Of a DNA stretch of 64,000 nucleotides, positions 53,007 through 61,550 are shown piece by piece. How positions within the stretch are numbered: the stretch's first letter is position 1; the number at the start of each line of letters is the position of its first letter. The stretch comes from a virus. Location: IMG/VR virus record IMGVR_UViG_3300025276_000030, positions 1 to 64,000 of that record; one strand, given 5' to 3'. Position numbers and translations under genes: made by a program. The notes under the pieces were generated by a model that ran no database searches, was not told the origin of the DNA, and saw nothing but the letters and a program-made list of their open reading frames with translations.

Positions 53007-54245
53007 TTATTTATATTGCCTCACTCCATCTTTTTCTGATACAAGTGAGATACCTAGTGCTGTTGCCCAATCTGGATTAATATACCAGGGTGAGTCTACA
53101 TTTTCTCTTTTTATAAAGAGGCTTCCACCTCTTGCTTCATTTGATCCTCTAACATGAATATAAAGGTCTTCTAGTACCGTTAAAGCATTTGTGTCAAATG
53201 GAACTAATCCACTTACTAAAGTTGTAATTTCAGAAGGTACTGCTCCTTTAAAGAAACAGTTAGGAGTTAATTCACTATCAGCTCCAAATTTTCTAGCTGC
53301 TGTATAAGCTTCTAATGCTTCATCTTGGTTAAGCTGTAATGGACCACGTCCTTCTACAGTGTATGTACTAGAAGAGGTGCTAATAAAGAAAGCTAAATTT
53401 TTTGTAGTAGTTCCTTTTTTTAATAAAGTATTAGCTACTATACCGTTATATATCTTTATTACTTCTTCTTTAATTTTACCTTTTTCAAATATCTGTAAAA
53501 CTCTTTGAGGTCTTGTCCAATTTTCTACGAAAGTAGCATTACCTGCTTTTAAACTAATTCTTAACTTATTAGAATTAATAGGTTTAACTTCTTTATCTAA
53601 TATAACAAGTAAATCAGTTTTAGGTTTTCCTGGAGTTCTTCCTCTTGCTTCACCTATATACTGAACTTCAACATCTTTTCCGTCATGTTTAAAGTTATAG
53701 TTTTCATCTGAGGCATTGTGGAATAAAAGAGCTACGTCTTTTTCTTGTGGATGCCCAGGAATAAAGGGGTGTAATACTCCTGATTTATGTTTTTTAGCTT
53801 CTCCCGGTTCAAATGCGTCTACTCCTTTACCTGTAGGTTTATTAATAGATGTGATACTTAATAAGTATTCACTACCATCGTACTTAACAGTAGCTAACTT
53901 GCTTACTCCTTTTTGAATTAAATCCGCTACCTTCTTAGATATAATATTAAACTCTGTTCCTTTTTTAATACTAACTGGTTCTTCTTCATCAGATGTGGGT
54001 ATTAGTATAGTGTCCCTATCTGCAGTGTACATAAAGTTTTCGGAATCTTCTTTGTCTGTAACGTACTTTTCAAATGTTCCAGTAGTAGAGGGGTAGCCTG
54101 TAGCTTTACCTCCCATATTTGATTCACCTAATTTAAAGCCAAATATAGTTTCAAACAAAGACATATCGTCTTCATTATCGATATCAGGATATCCTTTTTC
54201 AGTCTTGTACGACCATTCTAATATAATCTTATCTAGTAAGTTCAT
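53007..54245 (-). CDS. Unknown head-module protein with possible PD-(D/E)XK-like core
   Basis: This 412-residue protein begins MNLLDKIILEWSYKTEKGYP; IILE looks like a prohead protease or targeting site. Residues 196-235 contain GEARGRTPGKPKTDLLVIL, then LRISLKAGN. The spacing of Glu199, Asp211 and Ser231-x-Lys233 on a strand-loop-strand resembles restriction-endonuclease-like folds in which the acidic member of ExK is replaced. It is co-transcribed with terminase. It could be a packaged nuclease, an inactive relative, or a structural protein. The function is unproven. Confidence 0.5.
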   Translation of the reverse strand: MNLLDKIILEWSYKTEKGYPDIDNEDDMSLFETIFGFKLGESNMGGKATGYPSTTGTFEKYVTDKEDSENFMYTADRDTILIPTSDEEEPVSIKKGTEFNIISKKVADLIQKGVSKLATVKYDGSEYLLSITSINKPTGKGVDAFEPGEAKKHKSGVLHPFIPGHPQEKDVALLFHNASDENYNFKHDGKDVEVQYIGEARGRTPGKPKTDLLVILDKEVKPINSNKLRISLKAGNATFVENWTRPQRVLQIFEKGKIKEEVIKIYNGIVANTLLKKGTTTKNLAFFISTSSSTYTVEGRGPLQLNQDEALEAYTAARKFGADSELTPNCFFKGAVPSEITTLVSGLVPFDTNALTVLEDLYIHVRGSNEARGGSLFIKRENVDSPWYINPDWATALGISLVSEKDGVRQYK

Positions 54246-54250
54246 TTTAT

Positions 54251-55897
54251 TTATGCTTCTGGATCTTCTGTTGGCTCTTCAAAGTCAACTGGTTCTCCTG
54301 TTAAGTCTGCTCCACCTCCATCATCTCCGTCACCGCCTAAATCAGCAGGTAAGTCTCCATCATCTCCTCCAGTTGCTCCTCCATCTTCTCCAGGAAAGTC
54401 TCCACCGCTTCCGGCGCTACTTCCAGAGTCAGTATCTACTTCTGCTGGTTCTTCTGTTGATTTAAATGGCCCTTCTTTGTAAAGAATAGATAGTTTATCT
54501 AATGCCTGTTGGTAGTCATTAATTTTATCTATGTAGTACCTTTTACCCATTATCTGAGCTTCAAATCCTGTTCCTGTCCACTTAAGTATGTAATCTTGTC
54601 CGTTAGCTAAGTTAACTCTGAAAGAAGTAGGTCTTGGTGATATCCAATCTATACTGTCAACAAATTCTTTAAAGTCTTCTGTTTGTAGTTTAATTAAAGT
54701 AGCTTTAAGTGTAGGAAATTTCTGTACCATTGTATCAGTAGCATCCTCTAAAACTGTATCTTTAGGTGCTTCTTCATCTCCCTCTTCTTCCGGAGTTGGT
54801 TCATCTGCTTCTTTTACTAAATCTATCTTATCAAAAACACCTTTTTTACCTTTTACAGTAAAGAAGTCTTGTTTATGACTATCCGTAAATTCAGATTCAA
54901 CTTCATGCTCTTCTCCTTTTCCGTTCTTATCTTTAAGTTTAACTAAATCTCCTACTGCTTCTTCCATTGAACGTCTCATTCTCATTAGTTCATACTGGTC
55001 AGGTCTTTCTGATCTAAGGTAAGTTTGTAGTTTTCTGAAGTTTGTTTTAATTAATTCAAATAAGTCTCTAGCTTTTTTATCTTTTCTAATATCTTCATTA
55101 CCCACAAGCTTCTTTATATCTTGAACGATATCTGAGAAGTTACTATACAGTCCCTCGAAAGAAGGAAGTGCAATTGGTCTGTGACCTACTTCTCCTGTAG
55201 TATCGTTTACGGATATAGTTTTAAAATAGGTAGACATAGTTGAAGATACGAAATCCTTATCTGGCCATTTAGAAATACCGTACCTGTCTTCAATACTTTT
55301 ACGTACTGTTGCTGGAAGCTCTTCTAGGCCTAAGGTCTTTACTTCGTTTATATTTATACCTCTTCTAATCTTTGATAATTTTACCAATGATTTTGTATCA
55401 GCTTTAGGACTCATATTCTTAATCCTCTCAATACTCTTTTCTTTATCTTCTATACGTCCTTCTACCATCTTAAAATGACTTGGTAGATTCTTTATAAAAA
55501 TTTCGATATCTTCTCTATTAAAAGCTTGCATTTGCTGATTCATTACGTTTAGGTAAACTCCTCTTCCTGCGCTTTCTTTTCCTGTGTAGGACCAATATCC
55601 TTTAGTAATAACTGTATCTTGGTATTTAATATTTTTATCCACTTCAAAGCTTGGATATTCTTCTTCTGATTCTCTTAGTGTATACATATTATCCTCATCA
55701 TCCCAATCTTCTTCATCGTCTTTAGAAACTTCATCATGTACATCTTGTACCATACTGTAGTCGTTCTGTCTACGTACTTCGTCCCAAGTCATATCAAATA
55801 ACTTTCGAGATGCTATTTCATATTCATCATCAGTATCAATTTCTTTTCCGGATATTTCAGCGTATGCTTCTAATATAAGTTTCTCTAATTTATGCAT
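54251..55897 (-). CDS. Large acidic head-module protein with LILE N-terminus
   Basis: This 548-residue protein starts MHKLEKLILEAYAEISGKEI; LILE|A fits the L-x-E cleavage rule of gp21-type proteases. The middle is helical (ELIKTNFRKLQTYLRSERPD). Around residues 430-490 lies a small beta domain (SFRVNLANGQDYILKWTGTG). The last 55 residues are Gly/Asp/Glu-rich low complexity. It lies between the 1045- and 412-residue genes with gaps of 1-5 bases. It may be an internal virion protein. No family is recognised. Confidence 0.55.
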   Translation of the reverse strand: MHKLEKLILEAYAEISGKEIDTDDEYEIASRKLFDMTWDEVRRQNDYSMVQDVHDEVSKDDEEDWDDEDNMYTLRESEEEYPSFEVDKNIKYQDTVITKGYWSYTGKESAGRGVYLNVMNQQMQAFNREDIEIFIKNLPSHFKMVEGRIEDKEKSIERIKNMSPKADTKSLVKLSKIRRGININEVKTLGLEELPATVRKSIEDRYGISKWPDKDFVSSTMSTYFKTISVNDTTGEVGHRPIALPSFEGLYSNFSDIVQDIKKLVGNEDIRKDKKARDLFELIKTNFRKLQTYLRSERPDQYELMRMRRSMEEAVGDLVKLKDKNGKGEEHEVESEFTDSHKQDFFTVKGKKGVFDKIDLVKEADEPTPEEEGDEEAPKDTVLEDATDTMVQKFPTLKATLIKLQTEDFKEFVDSIDWISPRPTSFRVNLANGQDYILKWTGTGFEAQIMGKRYYIDKINDYQQALDKLSILYKEGPFKSTEEPAEVDTDSGSSAGSGGDFPGEDGGATGGDDGDLPADLGGDGDDGGGADLTGEPVDFEEPTEDPEA

Positions 55898-55898
55898 A

Positions 55899-58800
55899 TT
55901 ATTTAGTTCTACAATGTTTAGCTCCTTTTAAGTAAGGTGTTTTACAGTTACCTTTAACATGGACTCTTCCACATTTACCGCAACAAGTTGCTTTACTCTC
56001 CTTTAAGATCTTACCGTCTTTAATTCTACTGTGTGCGATTCCATGTACATCTCCATTTCCAAAATCTACAGTAGCTTGAGTTAAAGAGTATTTAGTAACT
56101 TTTCCTCTTCTACCGTTTAGAGTTAATGTATCTCCTACTTTTACTTCATTAGTTAACTCTTTAGTTTTTGAGTATTTAACTTTAGAACCTTCTTCCATGT
56201 GTCTTTTTCCTAGTCCCTGTAATACTCTTAGATCTTGTACGTACTCATCTGTTTTGACTAATACCATACCTAAGTTAATGTCTTCACCCTCTGGGTCTTT
56301 AAATAAGGTTATTCGGGTTACTTTAGGATTAAAGGATGGATCTTTGTCTTTAAAGTTATTGTTATAGTATTGTGTTTGATGCATTTGGTAATCTTCACCT
56401 TCATGCTTTAGTTTATGGTATTGAACGTGAACAAACATTGGTGCATATTGTCCCATTCTAGCTTTAATATCACTCTTGTCATGAGCATGTAAAGCTTTAA
56501 TTGCAGCATCTTCACTTGCTGCTCCTTTAGGAAGTAAATCTGCAAATATCTGCTTTCCAAACATATCAGGTGAATTTTTAGCTACCATCCTTATAATATC
56601 AGCTCCTTCAAATGCATTGTCTGTGAATTCTTTTATAATTTTATTTTCAGCTATACCATCAAATTTTCTTTGTTTTAAAGCTGCCATAATAGAGTAAACA
56701 GCATCTTGTTCGGAATACCCATATCTCTTAGCCATTGCTTTGATAAATTGTGCTACTTTTTTAGAAACTTCTGGGTTTAGATTTTCATTTACTGATTCGT
56801 CATAAGCGTCGATAATGTAGGTATCCCTTAAAGCTTCTATTATTTCTAAAGCTGCTTCTTTGGGAGTTGTACCGTCTTCATTAGCCATATCAGTAACAAT
56901 TTGTACGATAGCATCTAAATCTCCTCTTCCTTCTTTAATTGATTCATTATAGTCATCGTCATCCTCTCCAAAGTAGAACCCTAAGTTCTCTAATTCATCA
57001 TTACTAAATTCATCACCTAATTTTTCTTGGAAGTCTGATATGCTACCAATCCATTCCATTATTACTTCTACACAGCCAGGATTATCTTCTATAAATTCAT
57101 CAAATCCCTGTCTATATCCTAGGGCTCCAAATATCTCATCTAGGTTTCTAGCAGCAGACTCCTTTACTAACTTACCTAGGTATTTAGCTTGAGCTCCATG
57201 TCCTTTAACAGAGTTTTTTAATTGACCTACTATCTTTTTAACTTTCTTAACTTCCCCTTTATCTAACTCCTCTGGAAGTTCATTATTATCGTAGTCGTTT
57301 TCTTCTCTTCTGTAATCCTCATAATCTGTTTGATCACTTCCTTTGGCAGCGTCTAATATATCTCCTAATTCTGCATCTGCTTCCATTTCTGGATTAATTA
57401 ACGTAACAGAGTTAGGTAAATCATCTCCTCTTCCAATATGAAGTTCGTAATCTTGACCTTCTTTATATCTAGAAGCTAAATAATTAACAGCTGATTCGAT
57501 ATTGTCTAGATCAAATCCAAAAGTAAATAGACTATCATCTGTAAATCCAGCTTCACTTAGGTGCTTAGCTTTTGCTGCAGCGAAATCTCCTTTATATAGT
57601 TGGTTAACAATCTTACGTCCTAGTGCTTCTAATTGATCTAAAGTTAATGTGTGTTGTTTTTTAAATCCTGCAAGGTATGCTTTTCCAATATCTCCATATT
57701 CTGCGGGATCTATTGCGTTTTCATTTGCACTTGTATCTACTTGTCTATCATCATAGCGAACTGCTTTACCTTTTCTAGCTTTCTCTATAGCGTTATCTAT
57801 TTTGTTTAGTATATCTCCATACTTGTCAGAGATTGGTCCTCCTTGCGGTTCTGCCTCTTGCTCCATGTCTCTCATCACTTGATCTCTTTTAGCTTCAAGT
57901 TTATCTATGATTGCTTTTACTTTAGGAGAGTTACCAGATACTTTTTCCCAATTTGGGTTACGAGTAGGTTTGGTATTCTTTTTAATTTTATCTAATTTTT
58001 TCATGTCTCTGCCATGTTGATTAATCACTCTAGTTTTCATAGCCCAGTCGCTATTATCTGCTGCTTCATCCACTTCTACTGACTGATCTGCTAATTCAAT
58101 ATCGTTTGCTCTTAAGTCCATAACTACATCATATAAAAATGCTTCTGGATCTTCTTCTGTTTCTTGGTAAAATTCTGAGTCTTTATTATCTGAGTCATCG
58201 TACATGTCGTCGAAGTCTGTTTGATGCTTAAAAATAAAGTATATGATTGTATTCCCAGCTCCATCGTCATCTACTACATCCATTTTAACGTAAGTTGGAT
58301 CAACATTTTGATCTAAGATAGCCATAGCCTTCTTATAATCATGTGATTTTACTTTTATGTAGTGGTTTTTACCTCCGTTACTTTCTTCGCTTAGAGATTT
58401 CCAGTGTTTCTGTAATTCATTGGTTAGTACGTCTACATTAATTATAGGTTCACCTGATGGTTTTGTTCCTACGTTAACTAGTACCTTGTCAAAGCTAAAA
58501 TCTACTAAGTGTAGTTCGTCATTAGAGACATAAAATGAAAACTCATCGTCTCTTAATTCTCCTTTATATGTTACCTGTACTTCAAAAGAGTTAGGTTCAA
58601 CTCTAATTGCTTTCATACTACCAACTTCGTCTCCTAGTGCTTTTAAGGCTTTAGCAACTGCTCTTCCAACTTCTTTAGCTAGTAGTTTAGTTTCTAATTG
58701 AGTAAACTCAATTCCTTTATCTTTATCATCTTCCTTAATTGTTGACCCTTTCGCGGTATCAATACCGGTTATTGCTGGGTCTTTCTTTAAGTCCATTGCT

Positions 58801-59036
58801 GCTTTTCTATCCATTTTTACAGCTTTAGTGTCTCCTGCTTTTGTAGTAATGAACATAGTTTCGCCTCCTTCTTCTATTAAGTGAAGTTTAGCTGTGAGAG
58901 ACTCCTTAATGGTATTTAATTGTTGAACTGATTTAGTCGCAAATTGCATATCTAATGCTGGTGCATTATTTCTGTTGATACTCTCTAAAGCTGTTTCAAC
59001 TTGTGATAGACGAGATTTTAATTCTTCGTACGTCAT
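55899..59036 (-). CDS. Large modular head-module protein with KOW-like and zinc-finger C-terminus
   Basis: In this 1045-residue acidic protein the N-terminal 50 residues are coiled coil (MTYEELKSRLSQVETALESI), then HLIEEGGE, another possible prohead protease site. The middle is a mosaic of small acidic domains. Residues about 964-1010 (VKVGDTLTLNGRRGKVTKYS) look like a KOW/SH3-like barrel. The final 30 residues hold CCGKCGRVHVKGNC then HC, a probable zinc-binding knuckle. It heads the packaging unit, with TATTTATA 28 bases upstream. It could be a packaged nucleic-acid-binding protein. The function is unknown. Confidence 0.55.
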   Translation of the reverse strand: MTYEELKSRLSQVETALESINRNNAPALDMQFATKSVQQLNTIKESLTAKLHLIEEGGETMFITTKAGDTKAVKMDRKAAMDLKKDPAITGIDTAKGSTIKEDDKDKGIEFTQLETKLLAKEVGRAVAKALKALGDEVGSMKAIRVEPNSFEVQVTYKGELRDDEFSFYVSNDELHLVDFSFDKVLVNVGTKPSGEPIINVDVLTNELQKHWKSLSEESNGGKNHYIKVKSHDYKKAMAILDQNVDPTYVKMDVVDDDGAGNTIIYFIFKHQTDFDDMYDDSDNKDSEFYQETEEDPEAFLYDVVMDLRANDIELADQSVEVDEAADNSDWAMKTRVINQHGRDMKKLDKIKKNTKPTRNPNWEKVSGNSPKVKAIIDKLEAKRDQVMRDMEQEAEPQGGPISDKYGDILNKIDNAIEKARKGKAVRYDDRQVDTSANENAIDPAEYGDIGKAYLAGFKKQHTLTLDQLEALGRKIVNQLYKGDFAAAKAKHLSEAGFTDDSLFTFGFDLDNIESAVNYLASRYKEGQDYELHIGRGDDLPNSVTLINPEMEADAELGDILDAAKGSDQTDYEDYRREENDYDNNELPEELDKGEVKKVKKIVGQLKNSVKGHGAQAKYLGKLVKESAARNLDEIFGALGYRQGFDEFIEDNPGCVEVIMEWIGSISDFQEKLGDEFSNDELENLGFYFGEDDDDYNESIKEGRGDLDAIVQIVTDMANEDGTTPKEAALEIIEALRDTYIIDAYDESVNENLNPEVSKKVAQFIKAMAKRYGYSEQDAVYSIMAALKQRKFDGIAENKIIKEFTDNAFEGADIIRMVAKNSPDMFGKQIFADLLPKGAASEDAAIKALHAHDKSDIKARMGQYAPMFVHVQYHKLKHEGEDYQMHQTQYYNNNFKDKDPSFNPKVTRITLFKDPEGEDINLGMVLVKTDEYVQDLRVLQGLGKRHMEEGSKVKYSKTKELTNEVKVGDTLTLNGRRGKVTKYSLTQATVDFGNGDVHGIAHSRIKDGKILKESKATCCGKCGRVHVKGNCKTPYLKGAKHCRTK

Positions 59037-59064
59037 TATAGTGTGTTTTATTAATGTATAGCTA

Positions 59065-59072
59065 TATAAATA
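59065..59072 (-). promoter_or_regulatory. Late-promoter-like octamer TATTTATA
   Basis: The coding strand reads CTATTTATTTATATAG, a double version of the motif, 28 bases upstream of the 1045-residue gene. It would drive the terminase unit. Confidence 0.6.
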
Positions 59073-59078
59073 AATAGA

Positions 59079-59708
59079 TTACTCTTCCCAAATAACATTT
59101 TTAAACTTCTCAGGGGATAGACCAAAGTAATTTGTTCTCCACTTTGTTTGTTCAAAAAAATCTAAATTCAACCAGTCTTTACGTTTATTCCAAAGTTTCG
59201 TAGCAACAGAATCCCAATCTTGGTTGATTACAAATGTTTCAATTTCTAACTTTTTACTTTCTATAAGATCAAAATCAAAGGAATCCCATTCATAATGAAA
59301 TACCTCAAATACACAATCTTCACTTACATAGTCAATGGATATATCTATACCCCATTTAGGTTTCATCTTAATTAACTTATAAAGCATTGGGTTATCCTCT
59401 TCTGCGATTGCTTTAAGTTGATCAAGTGCAGTAGAGTCAAAGCCTTTTCTTTCAAATAAGTCTGAATGATTAATATGAGCTCCTGTTCTTTTATCCCACA
59501 ATAACCAATCATACCTCAAACAATCTTCATCTCTACGTATAACAGGTTCGTACCCATTACAGGTTAAGAATGCTTGTTCTGCTTTAGTTAAATGATAACC
59601 GTTTTGATCAAACATGTCTACAGAGTGCTTGTCCTTAAGTATTTCTATATCATGAGTTGGATCTAGAAAGTAAGCGTTCCTGTTTAACTTGCTTTGGGCT
59701 ATTTTCAT
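59079..59708 (-). CDS. Protein of unknown function, 209 residues
   Basis: This 209-residue acidic, Trp-rich protein begins [20 protein letters not shown]. It is an alpha/beta mix with [20 protein letters not shown] in the C-terminal half. It overlaps the 68-residue gene by ATGA, so they are co-translated. No family is recognised. Confidence 0.6.
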   Translation of the reverse strand: MKIAQSKLNRNAYFLDPTHDIEILKDKHSVDMFDQNGYHLTKAEQAFLTCNGYEPVIRRDEDCLRYDWLLWDKRTGAHINHSDLFERKGFDSTALDQLKAIAEEDNPMLYKLIKMKPKWGIDISIDYVSEDCVFEVFHYEWDSFDFDLIESKKLEIETFVINQDWDSVATKLWNKRKDWLNLDFFEQTKWRTNYFGLSPEKFKNVIWEE

Positions 59709-59911
59709 TTACAGTGATAGTTTAAATAACGTTGTAGAGCTTTAGCATAGTGAGTACCTTTATCCTTTAATCCGGATTTAGCTGTCTTAACTATAGAGCA
59801 AGAAAGCTTACCTAATCTCTTTTTTAAGATACCTGGTTTCACTGGGTCATGTACTCCTTCGTACATTGCCTCCAATACAAGTTCTTTTATTTTAGATTTA
59901 GTATATGGCAT
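59705..59911 (-). CDS. Small basic protein
   Basis: This 68-residue basic protein reads [20 protein letters not shown], then Lys-rich helices ([20 protein letters not shown]). LVLE near residue 14 resembles the targeting-like sites of other head-module proteins. It is adjacent to the membrane-anchored gene (0-base gap) and overlaps the next gene by 4 bases. A nucleic-acid-binding role is possible from charge only. Confidence 0.55.
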   Translation of the reverse strand: MPYTKSKIKELVLEAMYEGVHDPVKPGILKKRLGKLSCSIVKTAKSGLKDKGTHYAKALQRYLNYHCK

Positions 59912-60271
59912 TTATGCTGATTTTTGAAGTATTTCTGATAGTATCTTAATTACCACTCCAAAAAGAGTTGCAAAAATTATCCAGAGTGCCTTATTAACTC
60001 CGTCTCTCCATCTCTTAAGGTCTTTAACCTCAAGCATTTTATAAGTAAACTCTTTTTCTCCTAATTCCAGTTTATTTCTAAAGACTGTGTTCACATTAGT
60101 TTTAACGATTACCCCTGTTTCCGGGTTTAATAATGTATACTTTAAATCAGACATATTTTCTTTTAGAGCTTCTACATCTTTTTGCATAATCTTTAATTCC
60201 CCGTTGGGCATATGCTTTTTAATGTGGTGTAACTCAGATAAGACTGATTCTAATAGCTGCTTCTGTGTCAT
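59912..60271 (-). CDS. Coiled-coil protein with C-terminal membrane anchor (holin-like)
   Basis: This 119-residue protein is a helical/coiled coil at residues 1-60 (MTQKQLLESVLSELHHIKKH). A basic RWRDGVNK is followed by a single hydrophobic helix ALWIIFATLFGVVIKILSEI at about 94-113. This layout, a soluble coil and then a tail anchor, is like XhlA-type holin-associated proteins and some phage pore proteins. No endolysin or spanin gene is visible nearby, so a lysis role is only a possibility. A TATTTATA motif lies 28 bases upstream. Confidence 0.55.
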   Translation of the reverse strand: MTQKQLLESVLSELHHIKKHMPNGELKIMQKDVEALKENMSDLKYTLLNPETGVIVKTNVNTVFRNKLELGEKEFTYKMLEVKDLKRWRDGVNKALWIIFATLFGVVIKILSEILQKSA

Positions 60272-60299
60272 AATCGTATTTAAATTGTATATAGTTAAA

Positions 60300-60307
60300 T
60301 ATAAATA
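60300..60307 (-). promoter_or_regulatory. Late-promoter-like octamer TATTTATA
   Basis: Exact copy (ATATATTTATATT), 28 bases upstream of the 119-residue holin-like gene. Confidence 0.6.
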
Positions 60308-60314
60308 TATACCT

Positions 60315-60887
60315 TTACAGCTTACTCTTTAGATAAGTAATATATTCCTCAAATTTTTCAGTCATTTTCTTCTTTTCTTTTGTCTTATCTACTGTCCAAG
60401 CTTCTATATCTCCTTGTTCCGTAACAAAAGTTTCTTCTGAGTCCATTACATCTGCAAATTGTTGTTCTAGTTCCTTTATCCATAGGGTCAGGTTACCTTT
60501 TCGTGCATGTAGTAAGTACTCTTCATATACTCCGGTTCTTCTCATTTCTGCTTCCCATTCTATAAAGCAATTAAAACACATCTTATTAATCTTATAAATC
60601 TGCTTACTTAGGAAATAAGACATTGTGCCACTACATTTTGGACAATTAAGAGGTATCTGTACTGCTTTTTTTGCAGCATCTAATTTAGTTATGTTTTGCT
60701 TTAACCCATCTTTTACTGTCCACTTCTTACCGCCTTCTTCCCACACCTCTCCTTCAGAGTGTTTTTCATCTATACGGGTATATCCTGATTGAGCTTTAGT
60801 TTTAGAAGTATAGTCTTTTCTAACTAAATTTCTAATTCTCTCTACATCTGAATGTTTAAATTCTTTTTTTAGTTTACTATCCTTCAT
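60315..60887 (-). CDS. Zinc-ribbon protein of unknown function
   Basis: This 190-residue protein has, around residues 81-107, CPKCSGTMSYFLSKQI then MCFNC, a zinc ribbon with two C-x2-C pairs. The N-terminal part has VRKDYTSKTKAQSGY and GEVWEEGGKKWTVKDG. Similar proteins with this layout occur in T4-type marine phages but lack an assigned role as far as I know. It overlaps the HAD nucleotidase gene by 11 bases. It could bind nucleic acid or a protein partner. Confidence 0.6.
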   Translation of the reverse strand: MKDSKLKKEFKHSDVERIRNLVRKDYTSKTKAQSGYTRIDEKHSEGEVWEEGGKKWTVKDGLKQNITKLDAAKKAVQIPLNCPKCSGTMSYFLSKQIYKINKMCFNCFIEWEAEMRRTGVYEEYLLHARKGNLTLWIKELEQQFADVMDSEETFVTEQGDIEAWTVDKTKEKKKMTEKFEEYITYLKSKL

Positions 60888-61470
60888 AACCTAACTCTTT
60901 TAATCCGTTTAAAGCTTCAGTGATATCTCCATCTTTTACTCTAAATGCGATACCTCCAGCAGCTCTCCATTGTTCTATATTAGATGGTTTATCATCAATT
61001 AAAATACTATTTTCGTTAGCATAACTCTGTTTATTAGCTGAGTATGCAAATATAACTCTAGGTTTAGGTTCTAGGTGATTCTTTACCCAAAGTTGTTTTC
61101 CTAATCTAGAACTATTATCCCTTGATGGTGATGTAAGTAGTTCAGGATTGTATCCTTTTATAAATGCCCATAGCCTTTGACCATTCGGCATCCAGTTCAT
61201 TCCTGCCCAAAAACCTACTCCTACTGTCTGGTCTATAAATTTCCAAAACTCTTTCATTCCAAATATACGTTCAAAGTCTTTTGGTTTCTCTACTTTAGAA
61301 ATATCCCTCATTGGGTAAAAGTCTTTACCTACAGTATTTAGTTTTTCATGAAATCTACTTTCAAAGTCTGTTAAGACTCCGTCCATATCACAGTAAAGTT
61401 TATACGGTGGTCTACTTTCTTGTTCTGGAAGCGGGTATGCTTCTAATAAGTCTACTATACTATTACTCAT
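60877..61470 (-). CDS. HAD-type 5'-nucleotidase
   Basis: This 197-residue protein has the HAD nucleophile motif YCDMDGVLTDF (Asp28, Asp30), motif II in LLTSPSRDN (Thr113), a likely catalytic Lys around residue 125-130 (KQLWVK) and the acid pair in ILIDDKPSNI (Asp159, Asp160). The order and size match 5'(3')-deoxyribonucleotidases of the NT5C type, which dephosphorylate nucleoside monophosphates. It may adjust nucleotide pools or clear a specific nucleotide during infection. A TATAAATA octamer in the canonical T4 late-promoter orientation lies 16 bases upstream. Confidence 0.85.
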   Translation of the reverse strand: MSNSIVDLLEAYPLPEQESRPPYKLYCDMDGVLTDFESRFHEKLNTVGKDFYPMRDISKVEKPKDFERIFGMKEFWKFIDQTVGVGFWAGMNWMPNGQRLWAFIKGYNPELLTSPSRDNSSRLGKQLWVKNHLEPKPRVIFAYSANKQSYANENSILIDDKPSNIEQWRAAGGIAFRVKDGDITEALNGLKELGYEG

Positions 61471-61486
61471 AACCTTTATTTTTATT

Positions 61487-61494
61487 TATTTATA
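61487..61494 (-). promoter_or_regulatory. TATAAATA octamer in canonical T4 late orientation
   Basis: The coding strand reads TATATAAATAAATAAAAA, 16 bases upstream of the HAD nucleotidase. It is the only upstream octamer here that reads TATAAATA on the coding strand, and could be a true late promoter or a chance match in an AT-rich spacer. Confidence 0.4.
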
Positions 61495-61513
61495 TACCTT
61501 AATATACGAAAAA

Positions 61514-61528
61514 TACCTCAGTGAGGCA
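61514..61528 (-). terminator. Short hairpin terminator after the three-domain enzyme gene
   Basis: The coding strand has TGCCTC, a 3-base loop and GAGGTA (4 GC-rich pairs plus a G-U and an A-T), followed by TTTTTCG. It lies 22 bases after the stop codon at 61551. Confidence 0.5.
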
Positions 61529-61550
61529 AGCTTTTCAAGGGTTATTTTTA

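Noticed and set aside
153-60307. TATAAATA on the plus strand as canonical T4 late promoters driving rightward antisense transcription
   Set aside because: No plus-strand genes exist, while every copy sits correctly for leftward genes; an antisense role is less likely than a reversed-polarity promoter.
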